Shown: piece after piece, positions 8,876-17,928 of the stretch
Numbering within the stretch: position 1 is the stretch's first letter
How the letters are laid out: every line of letters begins with the position of its first letter
Assembly (NCBI GenBank): GCA_948938605.1
Contig: CARAIG010000086.1
Location: 9,753-73,752, forward strand
Reading direction: 5' to 3'
Length of the DNA stretch: 64,000 nt
Source of the DNA: an uncultured Eubacteriales bacterium
GTDB lineage: Bacteria > Bacillota > Clostridia > Christensenellales > CAG-314
Notes under the pieces: model-generated
The model's database searches: none
Told to the model about the DNA's origin: nothing
The model's input: the letters and a program-made list of their open reading frames with translations, nothing else
Position numbers and translations under genes: made by a program

Positions 8876-9716
8876 AATAGTGGTCGACTCCGCTTCGGAC
8901 ATAGACATAAACGAAGCGCAAACAATGGGCGTAGCGTTAATGCCGTTGCAAGTACGGTTCGGCAATGACGAGTATTTGGACGGCATAAACCTTACTAACA
9001 GACAGTTTTTTGAAAAGTTAATAGAAAGCGACGAACTTCCGCAAACAAGTCAAATAAACGAATACCGTTGGGCGGAAACGTTTGCCGAACTAACTAAGGA
9101 CGGTGACGACGTGCTTGCAGTAACAATATCGTCTAAACTTTCGGGGACGTATTCCTGTGCGGTAAAAGCTTCCAAAAAGTTTAACGGCAAAGTTCGCGTT
9201 GTGGACAGTTTAAATGCCAGCATAGGGGAACGCATACTGTTAAATTACGCAATTAAACTTGTATCCGACAATGCGTCAACGCTTGACGAAACCGAAAAGG
9301 AATTGAACAAGGCAAAAAACAAAATACAAGTTTTAGCGGTGTTGGATACTTTAAAATATTTGCGTAAAGGCGGACGTATTTCGTCGGTTACGGCGTTCGC
9401 GGGCGAATTGATGTCCATTAAACCGGTTATATCGGTCGTCAACGGCGAAGTGAAACTTGCAGGCAAAGCAATTGGCTCTAAAAAGGGAAACAACTTGCTT
9501 ATGCAGTTGGTAAATAAATGCGGCGGAATAAATTTTAATATGCCGTACGCATTGGCGTATTCGGGGCTAAACGACGATTATTTGCAAAAGTATTTAAATG
9601 ACAGCGAACAACTGTGGAAAGGCAAAACGGACAATATTCCCGTACATTTAATAGGCAGTACAATAGGTACGCACGTTGGTCCCAACGCTATTGCGGTAGC
9701 CTTTTTTGCAAATTGA
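8868..9716 (+). CDS. DegV-family fatty-acid-binding protein (FakB-like)
   Basis: 282 residues. DegV/FakB proteins bind a free fatty acid and present it to the kinase FakA for phosphorylation and entry into phospholipid synthesis. The start IKIVVDSASDI, the TSQINEYRWAETF segment carrying the conserved Thr-Ser-Gln, the ISSKLSGTYSCA loop with conserved serine, and LRKGGRIS near residue 165 all match the family. It overlaps the MarR gene by 8 bases and ends before a terminator at 9798-9829, so it forms a two-gene operon repressed by MarR. The kinase gene fakA is not in the window. Confidence 0.93.
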   Translation: MIKIVVDSASDIDINEAQTMGVALMPLQVRFGNDEYLDGINLTNRQFFEKLIESDELPQTSQINEYRWAETFAELTKDGDDVLAVTISSKLSGTYSCAVKASKKFNGKVRVVDSLNASIGERILLNYAIKLVSDNASTLDETEKELNKAKNKIQVLAVLDTLKYLRKGGRISSVTAFAGELMSIKPVISVVNGEVKLAGKAIGSKKGNNLLMQLVNKCGGINFNMPYALAYSGLNDDYLQKYLNDSEQLWKGKTDNIPVHLIGSTIGTHVGPNAIAVAFFAN

Positions 9717-9797
9717 TGTATGTGTTTAAATCCGAGTAATACTAATCGTATTTTGAGTAGTTGAGATTATTATTTTTTATACAAATTTTATCGCAAA

Positions 9798-9829
9798 AAA
9801 ACGTTACGGTTTTTACGCCGTAACGTTTT
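9798..9829 (+). terminator. Rho-independent terminator of MarR-DegV operon
   Basis: AAAACGTTACGG pairs with CCGTAACGTTTT over an 8-base loop, followed by a T-rich stretch. The 180 bases after it, up to the minus-strand XRE gene, hold no recognisable gene. Confidence 0.85.
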
Positions 9830-10008
9830 GCTTTGTTTATTTGTTGTTGTTTTGACTTTTTATGCGAGTGTTTTTGAGTTGATGTAACGGAATATACTTT
9901 AATTTTTATTAAAAACGTTTGTATTAAATTATTTGCTTTTATGCATTATTATGTCGGTTTTTTATCGGGCTTTTCGGACGGGGCGACATTATTCCAAGCA
10001 TTTACCGT

Positions 10009-10407
10009 TTAGTTAAGCAGGGCGCGTCGTTCGGGATTTAAATTTTGAATTGACTTTATCAGTTTGCGATCCTCCGACGAAACGGTCATCGTTACGGAAG
10101 AAATAGGCAGTTTTCTTTTTGTTGAAGCCGATGGCGTAACGTCTTTGCCGTCCGAAGTTTTTATTACGGCATTTGGCGGATCGGAAGTATAAATATCTTC
10201 TACGCCGACAAGATAATCTATCGTACAGTTAAAAAACTCTGCAAGTCGGGTTAAGTACGTAATTTTAGGTTCGGCAATACCGTTTTCCCATTTGCAAACC
10301 GCCGCGTCGCTTACGCCTACTGCTTTTGCAAGTTGAAGCATGCTTAGTCCCGCTTCCTCGCGCAGTTCTCTTAAACGTTGTCCGAATAATATATGCTCTT
10401 TTTCCAT
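10009..10407 (-). CDS. XRE-family regulator with short C-terminal tail
   Basis: 132 residues. Residues 8-66 form a clear XRE helix-turn-helix: FGQRLRELREEAGLSMLQLA, VGVSDAAVCKWENGIAEPK and LTRLAEFFNCTIDYLVG. The remaining 65 residues are polar, with the ending EDRKLIKSIQNLNPERRALLN that is often seen in short Firmicutes XRE proteins; no ligand domain is recognised. GGGAG precedes the ATG on the minus strand. A palindrome (10453-10468) in its promoter suggests autoregulation. It is divergent from the giant lipoprotein gene, 244 bases away, which is a possible target. Confidence 0.9.
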   Translation of the reverse strand: MEKEHILFGQRLRELREEAGLSMLQLAKAVGVSDAAVCKWENGIAEPKITYLTRLAEFFNCTIDYLVGVEDIYTSDPPNAVIKTSDGKDVTPSASTKRKLPISSVTMTVSSEDRKLIKSIQNLNPERRALLN

Positions 10408-10448
10408 TTTTTCTCCCGACAGTCTACTTACTTATGTTAGTTTTATTT

Positions 10449-10468
10449 AGTATAACAAACTTTTGTTA
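10449..10468 (-). promoter_or_regulatory. Operator in XRE promoter
   Basis: TAACAAA-CT-TTTGTTA (10453-10468) is a perfect inverted repeat. On the minus strand it sits directly before and overlaps a TATACT -10 box (10449-10454), a good place for autorepression. Confidence 0.6.
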
Positions 10469-10651
10469 ATAACATCGTTGACACTTACTAAAATTAATGA
10501 TATCCTATTGTCGCATTAACTATAATTAGTGAACGTATAAAAAATTTGTTATATACGGTGCAGTAAACAAAAAACTTGCCGTACGGCGAAATGTCTTTAC
10601 GTCCTAATTAATTCGTATGATTTAAATTTACAAAATTATAGGGGGTTTACT

Positions 10652-13600
10652 ATGAAAAGGAAACTGCTAATTGTTACGTTGTTGTTAATTATTGTACTTT
10701 GCGGTATTGTGCTTATCGCTTGCAATCCGGACGGTACCGACAAAGCAAGTTTCAATGCGGAATTTGTATCTTTCCGCAAAAAAATAGTTACAATACTTAA
10801 AGATAACGGTATTTTCGTTAACGATTTAGACAAGTCCGCGAGCAAGACTGACGTTTATAAAAATATGGTTTATGCTGCTTCGAGCCTTAATTCGAACGGT
10901 TTAAACGGTATTGCGGATATACTTTTAAAGGATGAATACAAGTCGGACGGCGACGGATACGACTTTGCTGTAAAGCAAATTTATACTGTAGCACTGCAAA
11001 TGTCGCTGTGCTTGGGCGACGGCATAATCAATTACTTTGGCGAAGAAACCATTTACAACATTCCCGTATACATACCCGATGTAAATATGGTAATTACCGA
11101 GCAAGATAATACCGTCAACATATATTCGTATCAAAAATACAACGACATCGAGTCGATGATGAAAATAGAAATCGTTTTCGAAAATTCCGACGATTACTAT
11201 TTTACCGTTGTCGAAACGGGCGGAGATTGGATTGCAACGGGCAACGATTACGATATGTATTTTTACGGAAATTCTCAAAAGGAATTTTTGATGTATTCTC
11301 ATAACGAAACTATGTACACTCCCAACGGAGCGGACTTTTATCAAACAGGAAACGCCAAAACATTGTCGGAGATTGCCGATATTTTAGGCGACGTGTTTAA
11401 GCTTGACGTAGCGGAGTACCGTAAAATAGACCAAAACGTAAAGCACCGTTTTACGCAAGAGCAATTTCAAAAGTTAAACGACAAGTATTTTAAGGACGTT
11501 CAAAGTTCTGTTGAAACGCGCGATTCGGAATTTGTCTACGAAAATATTAACGGCAAACGCGTTTTGACGTCTTTTGTTGCAGGTAACGGCGAAACGGAAG
11601 TAGTAATTCCGTCGGACACAAAGTATATGTCCGAACAGTTTGTAATCGAGGATTTAAAGGACTCCGTTAAAACTCTTGTAATACCTGCCTCAATCGAGCA
11701 ATTGGTTGATACGGACGGCAATGTAACCGGTGACTGGAATTATGTCCGTATTGATATAATGACCCAAAACGGTGCTAAACTGCTTGAAAATATAACTGTC
11801 AAGCAAGGCTCCAAGTTGTTTAAGTCGGGTCAAGGACATTTGACAATGACGGACGGATTTGTCGTATACGCATTGGACAAAACTTTGGATAAATTCGATT
11901 TAAACGTATTAGCCCGTGCGACCCGTCAGGAAGATGAAATCGGCGATGGCTTTAAATACAACAAATTGTTTAAGTTTAACGGTACTTCGGTTGATTTAGA
12001 TTACGCATTATTCGAGTCAGTATCCCAAGATTACGGTTTAGGCGGCGAAGAATTGCTGAAAAATATTTACAAAGTATTTAACAATTCCGCGATAAATACT
12101 TACAATATTGCAATGTCGTTTACTAGTCGCGACAGCGGTAAAGACGATCCGAATGTCGGCTTTTACGGATATTGGAACTTTGATATCAACCTAAAACTTG
12201 ATACTGCAATTAACGTAGCCTTTGACGAATGCAGCGCAAGCGACGATTTGTATTTGAATGTAAATTTAATTAATTCTACGTCTAACAAACACAATGTTAC
12301 GGTTAACGTCGAAGGTTTTTCCTACCGCACAACTTTGGAAGTAGTACCCAAGCAACCCCAAGCAGACAAGGGCGAAGATCCCGTTTTTGTATCCAATGAC
12401 AAAATATTTACTACGTTTAATTTAGACATTCCTACAATCTATTACGAAGGGTTGTGCGTTGATTCGCAATGTTTACGCAGAGACGAACAAAATTCAACAA
12501 TCAACTTCGATACGTCAAAAGACGAACAATACCGTTATTACGAAATAGCCGACGCTAACACTAACGCAAATCATTCCAACCTTTACTGCGTGTTAGACAT
12601 TACAAACGATGTGCGCAACGGCGACAAGATAACAATTTCGCAAAAGCTGTTCGGTCTTGACGTAATGCGTGTACGTATAGACGTAGACGCAGTGACAAAT
12701 AAACAAGTAACCGTTATTTTGAATAATTTGGATAATTTTGATCGTGTTGAATTTTACAGTTCGTCAAACGCGGAAAAAACAACTCTTGATAATGCCGATT
12801 TTGTAATTTCCGCCAATTGCGAATTTGATAGTATAATACCGTTTATAGTCAATTACGATTCGAATACAAACTACGCAATATCCTTTACATTGCGCGGATC
12901 GGACAAAGCGGAAGTATTTCAAACGGGTTGGGAATACGGTTACGGCAATCCCGATAACGAAAGGCGCGAAGCAACGTTTTGGTACGAGAACAGGGAACTG
13001 GCAGTATCGTACAGTAAACGGTTGGGTGTTGTAATACTGGAAGAATGCGAACAAGGTTATGCGTATTTTGCATTCCAACGCAGATATTTGGAAGGTTGGA
13101 ACAGCGTAGGACAAATTAACGTTTTGGATTTATACCGTAACGATAAGGGGCAGCTTTGCTGTTCGTATGAAGCAATATCGAAAAAGGACGAAGTATATTA
13201 CGATAAAGATTTTGTGCTTGTAAAATACGCGTTAGGGGTGCAAAGCGTTAAAGTTGCTTACGACAAGCAATGGTCAGTGGTAAGCGTAAATTTGGAAGCG
13301 GAATTTGCCGAAAACTCGGTTGACGGCAAAACTTATTTTACTGCAACGGTAAGCACTTTTAATAATGACAAAAAAGGAAGTAAAAATTACGACGATTTAC
13401 AAGACCAACCGTTGTTTGAGTTTTTCGATTGTAATTATACGAAAGATTATTATGATGCCAGTAGCGGAAGTCTTTACAAGACCGAAACCGGCGGTACAAA
13501 TTTAATAATCGTGTGCGCTGAGGACAGACTGTTAGTACTCCGCAAATATTCGTACATCAATGAAAATTTGCGGGTAAATATCGGTAACAAATCTTTTGAT

Positions 13601-14665
13601 ACCAACTATAAAAGCTACGAAAGTTCAAATTATGCAACGTTTAACGTTGACGCTTGGGGTTTGGAAGATATAGACAATTACGTCTACTATTTTGAATACA
13701 AAAATTGGCAAGGCGAATACGAGTTTTCGGAAGTTCACGTTTACCATCAAAACGGTTCGGTTTATGCCACAACAATTAAATTAAACAGTACTGTCCGTCT
13801 TGTCCGTTTGCCCATTGGTCAACATATGCAAAATTTTAAGGGGGATAATTTCGATATAACGCTAAATTTAGACCTTATTAAACCCGAATTAGATATTAAT
13901 GACAATGGATTGTTTTCCTTTTTAAGTAAATCGCAGTATACGTTAAGCGGCAATGTGGAAAGCTACGATATCGAAGAATACGGATTTTTCAGTAATCTTA
14001 ATTTCAATTTCCGGTATCTAAATTACGGAACTAACGAACAGTGGTCCAACTTCGAATGGCAATATTCGTTTGACGGACTTGATTTGCAAATTACAGGCTT
14101 GGAAATTTTTGACGAGTTTTTTAACTTGCAAATAAATATCGAAGGGCAAGCATATTCCAAAAATGTACTGTTAAATACGGAAATTTATCTTGACGGTATA
14201 AATTTGGACGAAAGATATGTTTATTACATAAGTAGTTCGGACGGCAGATTGTACCAACTTGAAGTAAATGACGGAGTTATGTCGTTATATATTTACGACA
14301 AATATATTAGCGGCGAAGAAAAAAAGGTTTTAAATATCGTAAAAATACGCAATGAATTCGAAGTAAATATAGACGGAATATATTCGATAAGCGGTGACAA
14401 TTGGAAAAAAATCGACGTAGAAATAAAGGCAACTATACAAATTAAAGTATATCAAGGTAATGATAAAAACAGTTGTCGCGTCGAATGCGAAGGTACAGGC
14501 ACAGTCGACGGAAAACAAATAACCGAAATTCGCAGCGACTTCGACTTTTTAATGCTAAATTTAAATTGGGAAGGTAAAACATCGGACGACCGTTTTTATT
14601 GGATATTTTCTATTACTGCCGACGGGGAAATTATAATTACCGATATTGTTCTATTTGAATATTAA
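10652..14665 (+). CDS. Very large (1337 aa) secreted lipoprotein of unknown function
   Basis: An N-terminal signal with lipobox LIAC gives a lipidated Cys24, so the protein is exported and anchored to the outer face of the membrane. The start ATG follows AGGGGG. I do not recognise the bulk of it. Residues about 315-425 (VIPSDTKYMSEQF, TLVIPASIEQL, NITVKQGSKLFKSGQ) resemble one BspA-type (LRR_5) leucine-rich repeat stretch. The rest is rich in Asn, Asp and Tyr and alternates short beta-prone strands, suggesting many small beta domains, and no catalytic motif stands out. It is a single gene between its own promoter region and a perfect-palindrome terminator. An adhesin, substrate-binding or self-recognition role would all fit and none is shown. 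Confidence 0.85.
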   Translation: MKRKLLIVTLLLIIVLCGIVLIACNPDGTDKASFNAEFVSFRKKIVTILKDNGIFVNDLDKSASKTDVYKNMVYAASSLNSNGLNGIADILLKDEYKSDGDGYDFAVKQIYTVALQMSLCLGDGIINYFGEETIYNIPVYIPDVNMVITEQDNTVNIYSYQKYNDIESMMKIEIVFENSDDYYFTVVETGGDWIATGNDYDMYFYGNSQKEFLMYSHNETMYTPNGADFYQTGNAKTLSEIADILGDVFKLDVAEYRKIDQNVKHRFTQEQFQKLNDKYFKDVQSSVETRDSEFVYENINGKRVLTSFVAGNGETEVVIPSDTKYMSEQFVIEDLKDSVKTLVIPASIEQLVDTDGNVTGDWNYVRIDIMTQNGAKLLENITVKQGSKLFKSGQGHLTMTDGFVVYALDKTLDKFDLNVLARATRQEDEIGDGFKYNKLFKFNGTSVDLDYALFESVSQDYGLGGEELLKNIYKVFNNSAINTYNIAMSFTSRDSGKDDPNVGFYGYWNFDINLKLDTAINVAFDECSASDDLYLNVNLINSTSNKHNVTVNVEGFSYRTTLEVVPKQPQADKGEDPVFVSNDKIFTTFNLDIPTIYYEGLCVDSQCLRRDEQNSTINFDTSKDEQYRYYEIADANTNANHSNLYCVLDITNDVRNGDKITISQKLFGLDVMRVRIDVDAVTNKQVTVILNNLDNFDRVEFYSSSNAEKTTLDNADFVISANCEFDSIIPFIVNYDSNTNYAISFTLRGSDKAEVFQTGWEYGYGNPDNERREATFWYENRELAVSYSKRLGVVILEECEQGYAYFAFQRRYLEGWNSVGQINVLDLYRNDKGQLCCSYEAISKKDEVYYDKDFVLVKYALGVQSVKVAYDKQWSVVSVNLEAEFAENSVDGKTYFTATVSTFNNDKKGSKNYDDLQDQPLFEFFDCNYTKDYYDASSGSLYKTETGGTNLIIVCAEDRLLVLRKYSYINENLRVNIGNKSFDTNYKSYESSNYATFNVDAWGLEDIDNYVYYFEYKNWQGEYEFSEVHVYHQNGSVYATTIKLNSTVRLVRLPIGQHMQNFKGDNFDITLNLDLIKPELDINDNGLFSFLSKSQYTLSGNVESYDIEEYGFFSNLNFNFRYLNYGTNEQWSNFEWQYSFDGLDLQITGLEIFDEFFNLQINIEGQAYSKNVLLNTEIYLDGINLDERYVYYISSSDGRLYQLEVNDGVMSLYIYDKYISGEEKKVLNIVKIRNEFEVNIDGIYSISGDNWKKIDVEIKATIQIKVYQGNDKNSCRVECEGTGTVDGKQITEIRSDFDFLMLNLNWEGKTSDDRFYWIFSITADGEIIITDIVLFEY

Positions 14666-14668
14666 ACA

Positions 14669-14698
14669 AAAAAACCACGCAAATTTGCGTGGTTTTTT
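14669..14698 (+). terminator. Perfect palindromic terminator
   Basis: AAAACCACGCAAA mirrors TTTGCGTGGTTTT and is followed by Ts. It lies just after the lipoprotein stop and immediately before the promoter of the next gene. As a palindrome with A and T tails it could work on both strands. Confidence 0.9.
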
Positions 14699-14711
14699 GC
14701 TGTGTTTGTGT

Positions 14712-14726
14712 TACAATAGTTTTATG
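14712..14726 (+). promoter_or_regulatory. Extended -10 box next to the start codon (leaderless)
   Basis: TGtTACAAT ends at 14717, six bases before ATG 14724. There is no ribosome binding site. Initiation about 7 bases after the -10 would place the first transcribed base at or next to the start codon. Confidence 0.5.
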
Positions 14727-15851
14727 AAATTACTTATTCCTGTGGCTTCGGGAATTGAAGCGGTAGTTAAGCGTCAGCTTATGTTATTGGGTTATCCCGA
14801 CACTCGCGCAATAAACGGACGAATTGCAGTAGACAATTGCAGTTGGCTGGACGTTGCGCGCTTAAATATGTTTTTGCGTAGCGGTGAACGTGTTTTAATT
14901 AACCTTGCGGAGTTTTCCGCAACGACGTTCGACGAACTGTTTGACGGACTGTGTACAATAAACTGGTGCGACTACGTCGACAAAAACGGCAGGACGGTTG
15001 TAGTTACCAAAACTGTAAACAGCACGCTGTTTGCGCACCATTCGGTGCAGTCGGTAGGCAAAAAAGCAATAGTGTCCGTTTTACAGCAAAAGTACGGCAT
15101 ATTAGCCGAAGACGGAGCCGAATACAAGGTGGAACTCGATATAACAAATGACGTGTGTTCGGTCAACCTTGACACATCGGGCGCGGGACTGCACAAACGC
15201 GGTTACCGTACTTTGGCGTACTCCGCCCCGTTAAAGGAAACAACCGCTTCGGCATTAATCGACTTGTCTGTATGGAACCCCGACAAAGCTTTTGCCGATG
15301 TTTTTTGCGGAAGCGGAACTTTACCTATCGAAGCGGCAATTAAGGCGTTGAAGATAGCCCCCGGGCTAAAACGGACGTTTGCTTATCAACAGTGGACTTG
15401 CGTCGATAACAACGCCTACGCGCTTGCGTTGGACGAAGCGCAACAAATTCGCGTTAACCGCCCGTTAAATATTATCGGCGCGGATATCAGCAGCGAAGCG
15501 ATAAGCATTGCAAAGTATCACGCAAAACAAGCGGGAGTGGACAATTACATCAAGTTCAATATCCGCAAAGCGCAGGATTTTAAGTCCAATGCGAGTTACG
15601 GCGTAAACATAAGCAACCCGCCTTACGGCGAACGGTTAAGCGACTTGGACGAAGTAAAGCAAACTGCCACTGACTTGGGCAAACTGTACAAAACTTTAAA
15701 TAACTGGAACTTTTACTTTTTGTCGCCGTATCAGGAGTTCGAACGCTGTTTCGGTCGGCGCGCCGACAAAAAACGATATATTTACAATGCGGGAATTAAG
15801 TGTAGTTACTTTGCGTTTTTGAGCAAATCCAAACCCCCTAAGCCCGTATAA
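14724..15851 (+). CDS. THUMP-domain class I rRNA/tRNA methyltransferase (RlmL-N/YpsC-like)
   Basis: 375 residues from ATG 14724; the frame extends further upstream but only through the preceding terminator. The N-terminal half is a THUMP-like RNA-binding region (LIPVASGIEAVVKRQL onwards). The C-terminal half is a Rossmann methyltransferase with FADVFCGSGTLPIEAA (SAM-binding) and NISNPPYGERL, whose N-P-P-Y motif marks N-methylation of a base. This is the RlmL/YpsC group, which makes N2-methylguanosine in 23S rRNA or tRNA; the exact target is inferred. It has no Shine-Dalgarno site. The final codons and the TAA lie inside the arm of a hairpin repeat element (15837-15963), so the C-terminus ends in repeat-encoded residues. 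Confidence 0.9.
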   Translation: MKLLIPVASGIEAVVKRQLMLLGYPDTRAINGRIAVDNCSWLDVARLNMFLRSGERVLINLAEFSATTFDELFDGLCTINWCDYVDKNGRTVVVTKTVNSTLFAHHSVQSVGKKAIVSVLQQKYGILAEDGAEYKVELDITNDVCSVNLDTSGAGLHKRGYRTLAYSAPLKETTASALIDLSVWNPDKAFADVFCGSGTLPIEAAIKALKIAPGLKRTFAYQQWTCVDNNAYALALDEAQQIRVNRPLNIIGADISSEAISIAKYHAKQAGVDNYIKFNIRKAQDFKSNASYGVNISNPPYGERLSDLDEVKQTATDLGKLYKTLNNWNFYFLSPYQEFERCFGRRADKKRYIYNAGIKCSYFAFLSKSKPPKPV

Positions 15852-15963
15852 AGGGGCGTCTGCTTTGTTAAACTGCGGACTCACGCTCAGTCACGTACGA
15901 CTTAGTACGCTCATTCGCGTTCGCCTTGTTTGCCTCGCATCCACCCCTTTCTACGGGCTTAGG
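15837..15963 (+). repeat. Hairpin (MITE-like) element, copy 1
   Basis: 127 bp bounded by 20-base inverted repeats, CCTAAGCCCGTATAAAGGGG at 15837-15856 and its complement with one mismatch at 15944-15963. The middle carries GCTCAGTCACGTACG and AGTACGCTC, also near-palindromic. Copy 2 at 29086-29206 has the same ends, with the mismatch at the same place, and the same centre. It overlaps the last codons of the methyltransferase gene and supplies its stop. No coding capacity. Confidence 0.8.
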
Positions 15964-16742
15964 AAGCCCTTACGGGTTGGTGTAGTAAATAAAAGTGTGA
16001 TCAATAAAATTACAGTCACGTATGCCAAATCCGCACCCGCCTCGTCTTGCACGCTTTGGCTACGCAATCCGCACTGTGGATATGCGCTAAACGCGTCGTG
16101 CCCTTGCCTACCGAATTATTCCATTATAATGCGTAATTGCAGTAACTCATTTTATATGTCATGTTGAGCAAGCAACTTAGTTGCGCGTCGAAACATCTAG
16201 GAATACGGTATGTACGATTATCCGTTTGTTCTTATATCCTTCGCAACATTCGCCGTCCTTTGGCGAAACTACGCCTACGGCGCCGCTCAGGATGACATAT
16301 GTTTTTAATGCGTAATGTTGGCGACATTAATCAACACTAAGTGTTACAAATTAGGGGATACGCTGCGGAATTAGGTGAATGTCGGTCGTCCTTAGCCGAG
16401 CAACGCAGTTGCGAACGCCAATGTTTATAGAGCAAAGCGACAATAAACATTATTCGACCAACTCAATATTATGTCATTTCGACCAAGTGAGCGAAGCGAA
16501 CGCGTGGAGAAATCTAGGCGAGTAATACGAGCCGCACTATAAATGAATTAATTATGAATAATCAATTATTCGTAGGGTAGGCAGACTCCTACCCACCGCA
16601 CATTGACTTTATTCGTCTTTGCGAGGAGCGGCAGCGACGAAGCAATCCAGAATTAAACTTAAAAGTCACCATAATTTCGCATTACGTATTAAAAAAGGTG
16701 CATTGCGCTTTAAATAATCATTGTAAAATTTACGCAAACGGT
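15964..16742. repeat. Island of dispersed repeats, no gene
   Basis: No credible gene. Block 2 (16041-16113, GCACGCTTTGGCTACGCAAT...) contains a hairpin and matches 29228-29300. Block 3 (16617-16656, GCGAGGAG...CGACGAAGCAATCC) matches 29319-29357. Between them are other repeat-like units: a Cys-free GTTGAGCAAGCAACTTAG unit at about 16159-16201, CGTCCTTTGGCG...CTCAGGATGACAT at 16252-16300, and GTCATTTCGACC...GAGAAATCTAGG at 16472-16517. These sequence types are familiar as dispersed intergenic repeats in many bacterial genomes. A 100-codon frame starting at 15865 is made only of repeat sequence. Confidence 0.75.
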
Positions 16743-17261
16743 TCACTTGTTTTTCCATTCGAGTGCCGTTTTTTCTAATTTTTTAACAAATTCGTCTTTC
16801 CCGTCGCAGTAGCCGTCTATGTCGTAAGGGAACAGTAGGGCAAGTTTTTCTTTTAATTGTCCGTATTCGTCGGCGACGCTTTTGTGCGCTCGCAAGTAGT
16901 CTCTAACGGCGATATGCCTTTCGATGTCTGTTTTGTTGTTTTCTTCAAAAATATGTATTTGATGTGTACGTTCGTTTCCGCCTTTGCGCAAGTAACGTCT
17001 GCCGGCAATTCCGAACTCCCCTAAATATTCGTATCCTATTTTTTCAAATTCGCGGGCAATTTTATCCACCTTTTGTAAACTGCGTACAACGGGCATAATG
17101 TCTATAATGGGTTTTGCTTTAAGTCCTTTAACCGAAGTACTGCCTATATGGTAAATCTCAACGCAATTTTCCTTTAAAATATTTTTTATCAATTCCGCTT
17201 CCTTTTTAAACATATCCGCCCATTCGGCATTGTATTCGGTTACGATTATATGCTGTGCCAT
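16743..17261 (-). CDS. GrpB-family nucleotidyltransferase-like protein (UPF0157)
   Basis: 172 residues. The start EYNAEWADMFKKEAELIKNIL, the IYHIGSTSVKGLKAKPIIDIMPVV motif (GSTS followed by PxxDI, the nucleotidyltransferase-like signature) and THQIHIFEENN match the GrpB family, as does the usual length of about 170-180. The family has a nucleotidyltransferase fold and its physiological substrate is not established. AAAGGG precedes the ATG on the minus strand. It stands alone between the repeat island and the divergent PadR operon. Confidence 0.93.
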   Translation of the reverse strand: MAQHIIVTEYNAEWADMFKKEAELIKNILKENCVEIYHIGSTSVKGLKAKPIIDIMPVVRSLQKVDKIAREFEKIGYEYLGEFGIAGRRYLRKGGNERTHQIHIFEENNKTDIERHIAVRDYLRAHKSVADEYGQLKEKLALLFPYDIDGYCDGKDEFVKKLEKTALEWKNK

Positions 17262-17413
17262 TGTTTGTACCCTTTAAAATTTGTTGTCAATTTAGTTTTA
17301 TTACATTATATCACAATGCGGTCATTATGGACGTTAAAGTTAATTTGCGTGTCCGTCACACAAAAATTTGCATATTTTTTTGCAAAAAATTTTAAAAATA
17401 TGTACAAAAACTC
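17262..17413. other. Intergenic DNA between divergent grpB-like and PadR genes
   Basis: AT-rich sequence with no gene or clear hairpin; it must hold the minus-strand promoter of the GrpB-family gene, but no convincing -35/-10 pair was found. The PadR leader (17446-17617) is about 170 bases long and also has no recognisable structured RNA. Confidence 0.5.
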
Positions 17414-17445
17414 TTGACAAGCAATACTATGTAATGTATAGTATT
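17414..17445 (+). promoter_or_regulatory. PadR operon promoter with palindromic operator
   Basis: TTGACA (17414-17419), 17 bases, TATAGT (17437-17442). The palindrome AATACTAT-7-ATAGTATT (17423-17445) covers the spacer and the -10 box, the usual place for PadR autorepression. Confidence 0.8.
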
Positions 17446-17617
17446 AGGCGAAACAGGGTATTAAGCGTTTCAATCTTTTGGTTTATGTTTTAGTATTATT
17501 GGCGGTAACAACTTATTTCGCGCAAGTGCAACGTTACGCACAAGCAGTTGTAAATTAAACCGTCAAAGTGCAACAATAACTAAAATTAGGAAATAATTAG
17601 CAAAAGGGGGTATGTCT

Positions 17618-17926
17618 GTGGACGCTCAATTAAAAAAAGGCTTTTTGGAAGTGTTTGTTTTGTCGGCGCTTCGCAAGGAAGAGTCTTACGGCTACAAGAT
17701 AATAAGCGACATTTCGCCGTACATAGAAATAAGCGAATCAACCTTGTACCCCATATTAAAGCGGTTGGAAAGCAGCGGTTGTTTGCTTACGCGGACTAAG
17801 GAGTACAACGGACGGTTGCGTAAATACTACCGCATAACGCCGCAAGGCGTAGCCAAGATTAAAAGTTTTTTGGCGGATATAAACGAACTTAACAGATTGT
17901 CCGAGTTTATTCGTAGAGGAAATTAA
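17618..17926 (+). CDS. PadR-family transcriptional regulator
   Basis: 102 residues from GTG 17618, chosen because the AGGGGG site is 7 bases upstream; the in-frame ATG at 17612 lies only one base from it. PadR winged helix is clear: DAQLKKGFLEVFVLSALRKEESYGYKI, STLYPILKRLESSGCLLT, and GRLRKYYRITPQG. It heads a four-gene run with DUF1700, DUF4097 and CvpA proteins, the well-known PadR-DUF1700-DUF4097 arrangement of Firmicutes linked to envelope functions. It most likely represses its own operon through the palindrome over the -10 box. Confidence 0.95.
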   Translation: MDAQLKKGFLEVFVLSALRKEESYGYKIISDISPYIEISESTLYPILKRLESSGCLLTRTKEYNGRLRKYYRITPQGVAKIKSFLADINELNRLSEFIRRGN

Positions 17927-17928
17927 AC

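Noticed and set aside
15837..15963. Insertion sequence with transposase
   Set aside because: Element is only 127 bp and encodes no protein; no transposase gene is anywhere in the window.
15865..16167. 100-codon frame in the first repeat island
   Set aside because: Lies entirely in hairpin element and repeat block sequence, with no ribosome binding site and no protein-like pattern.
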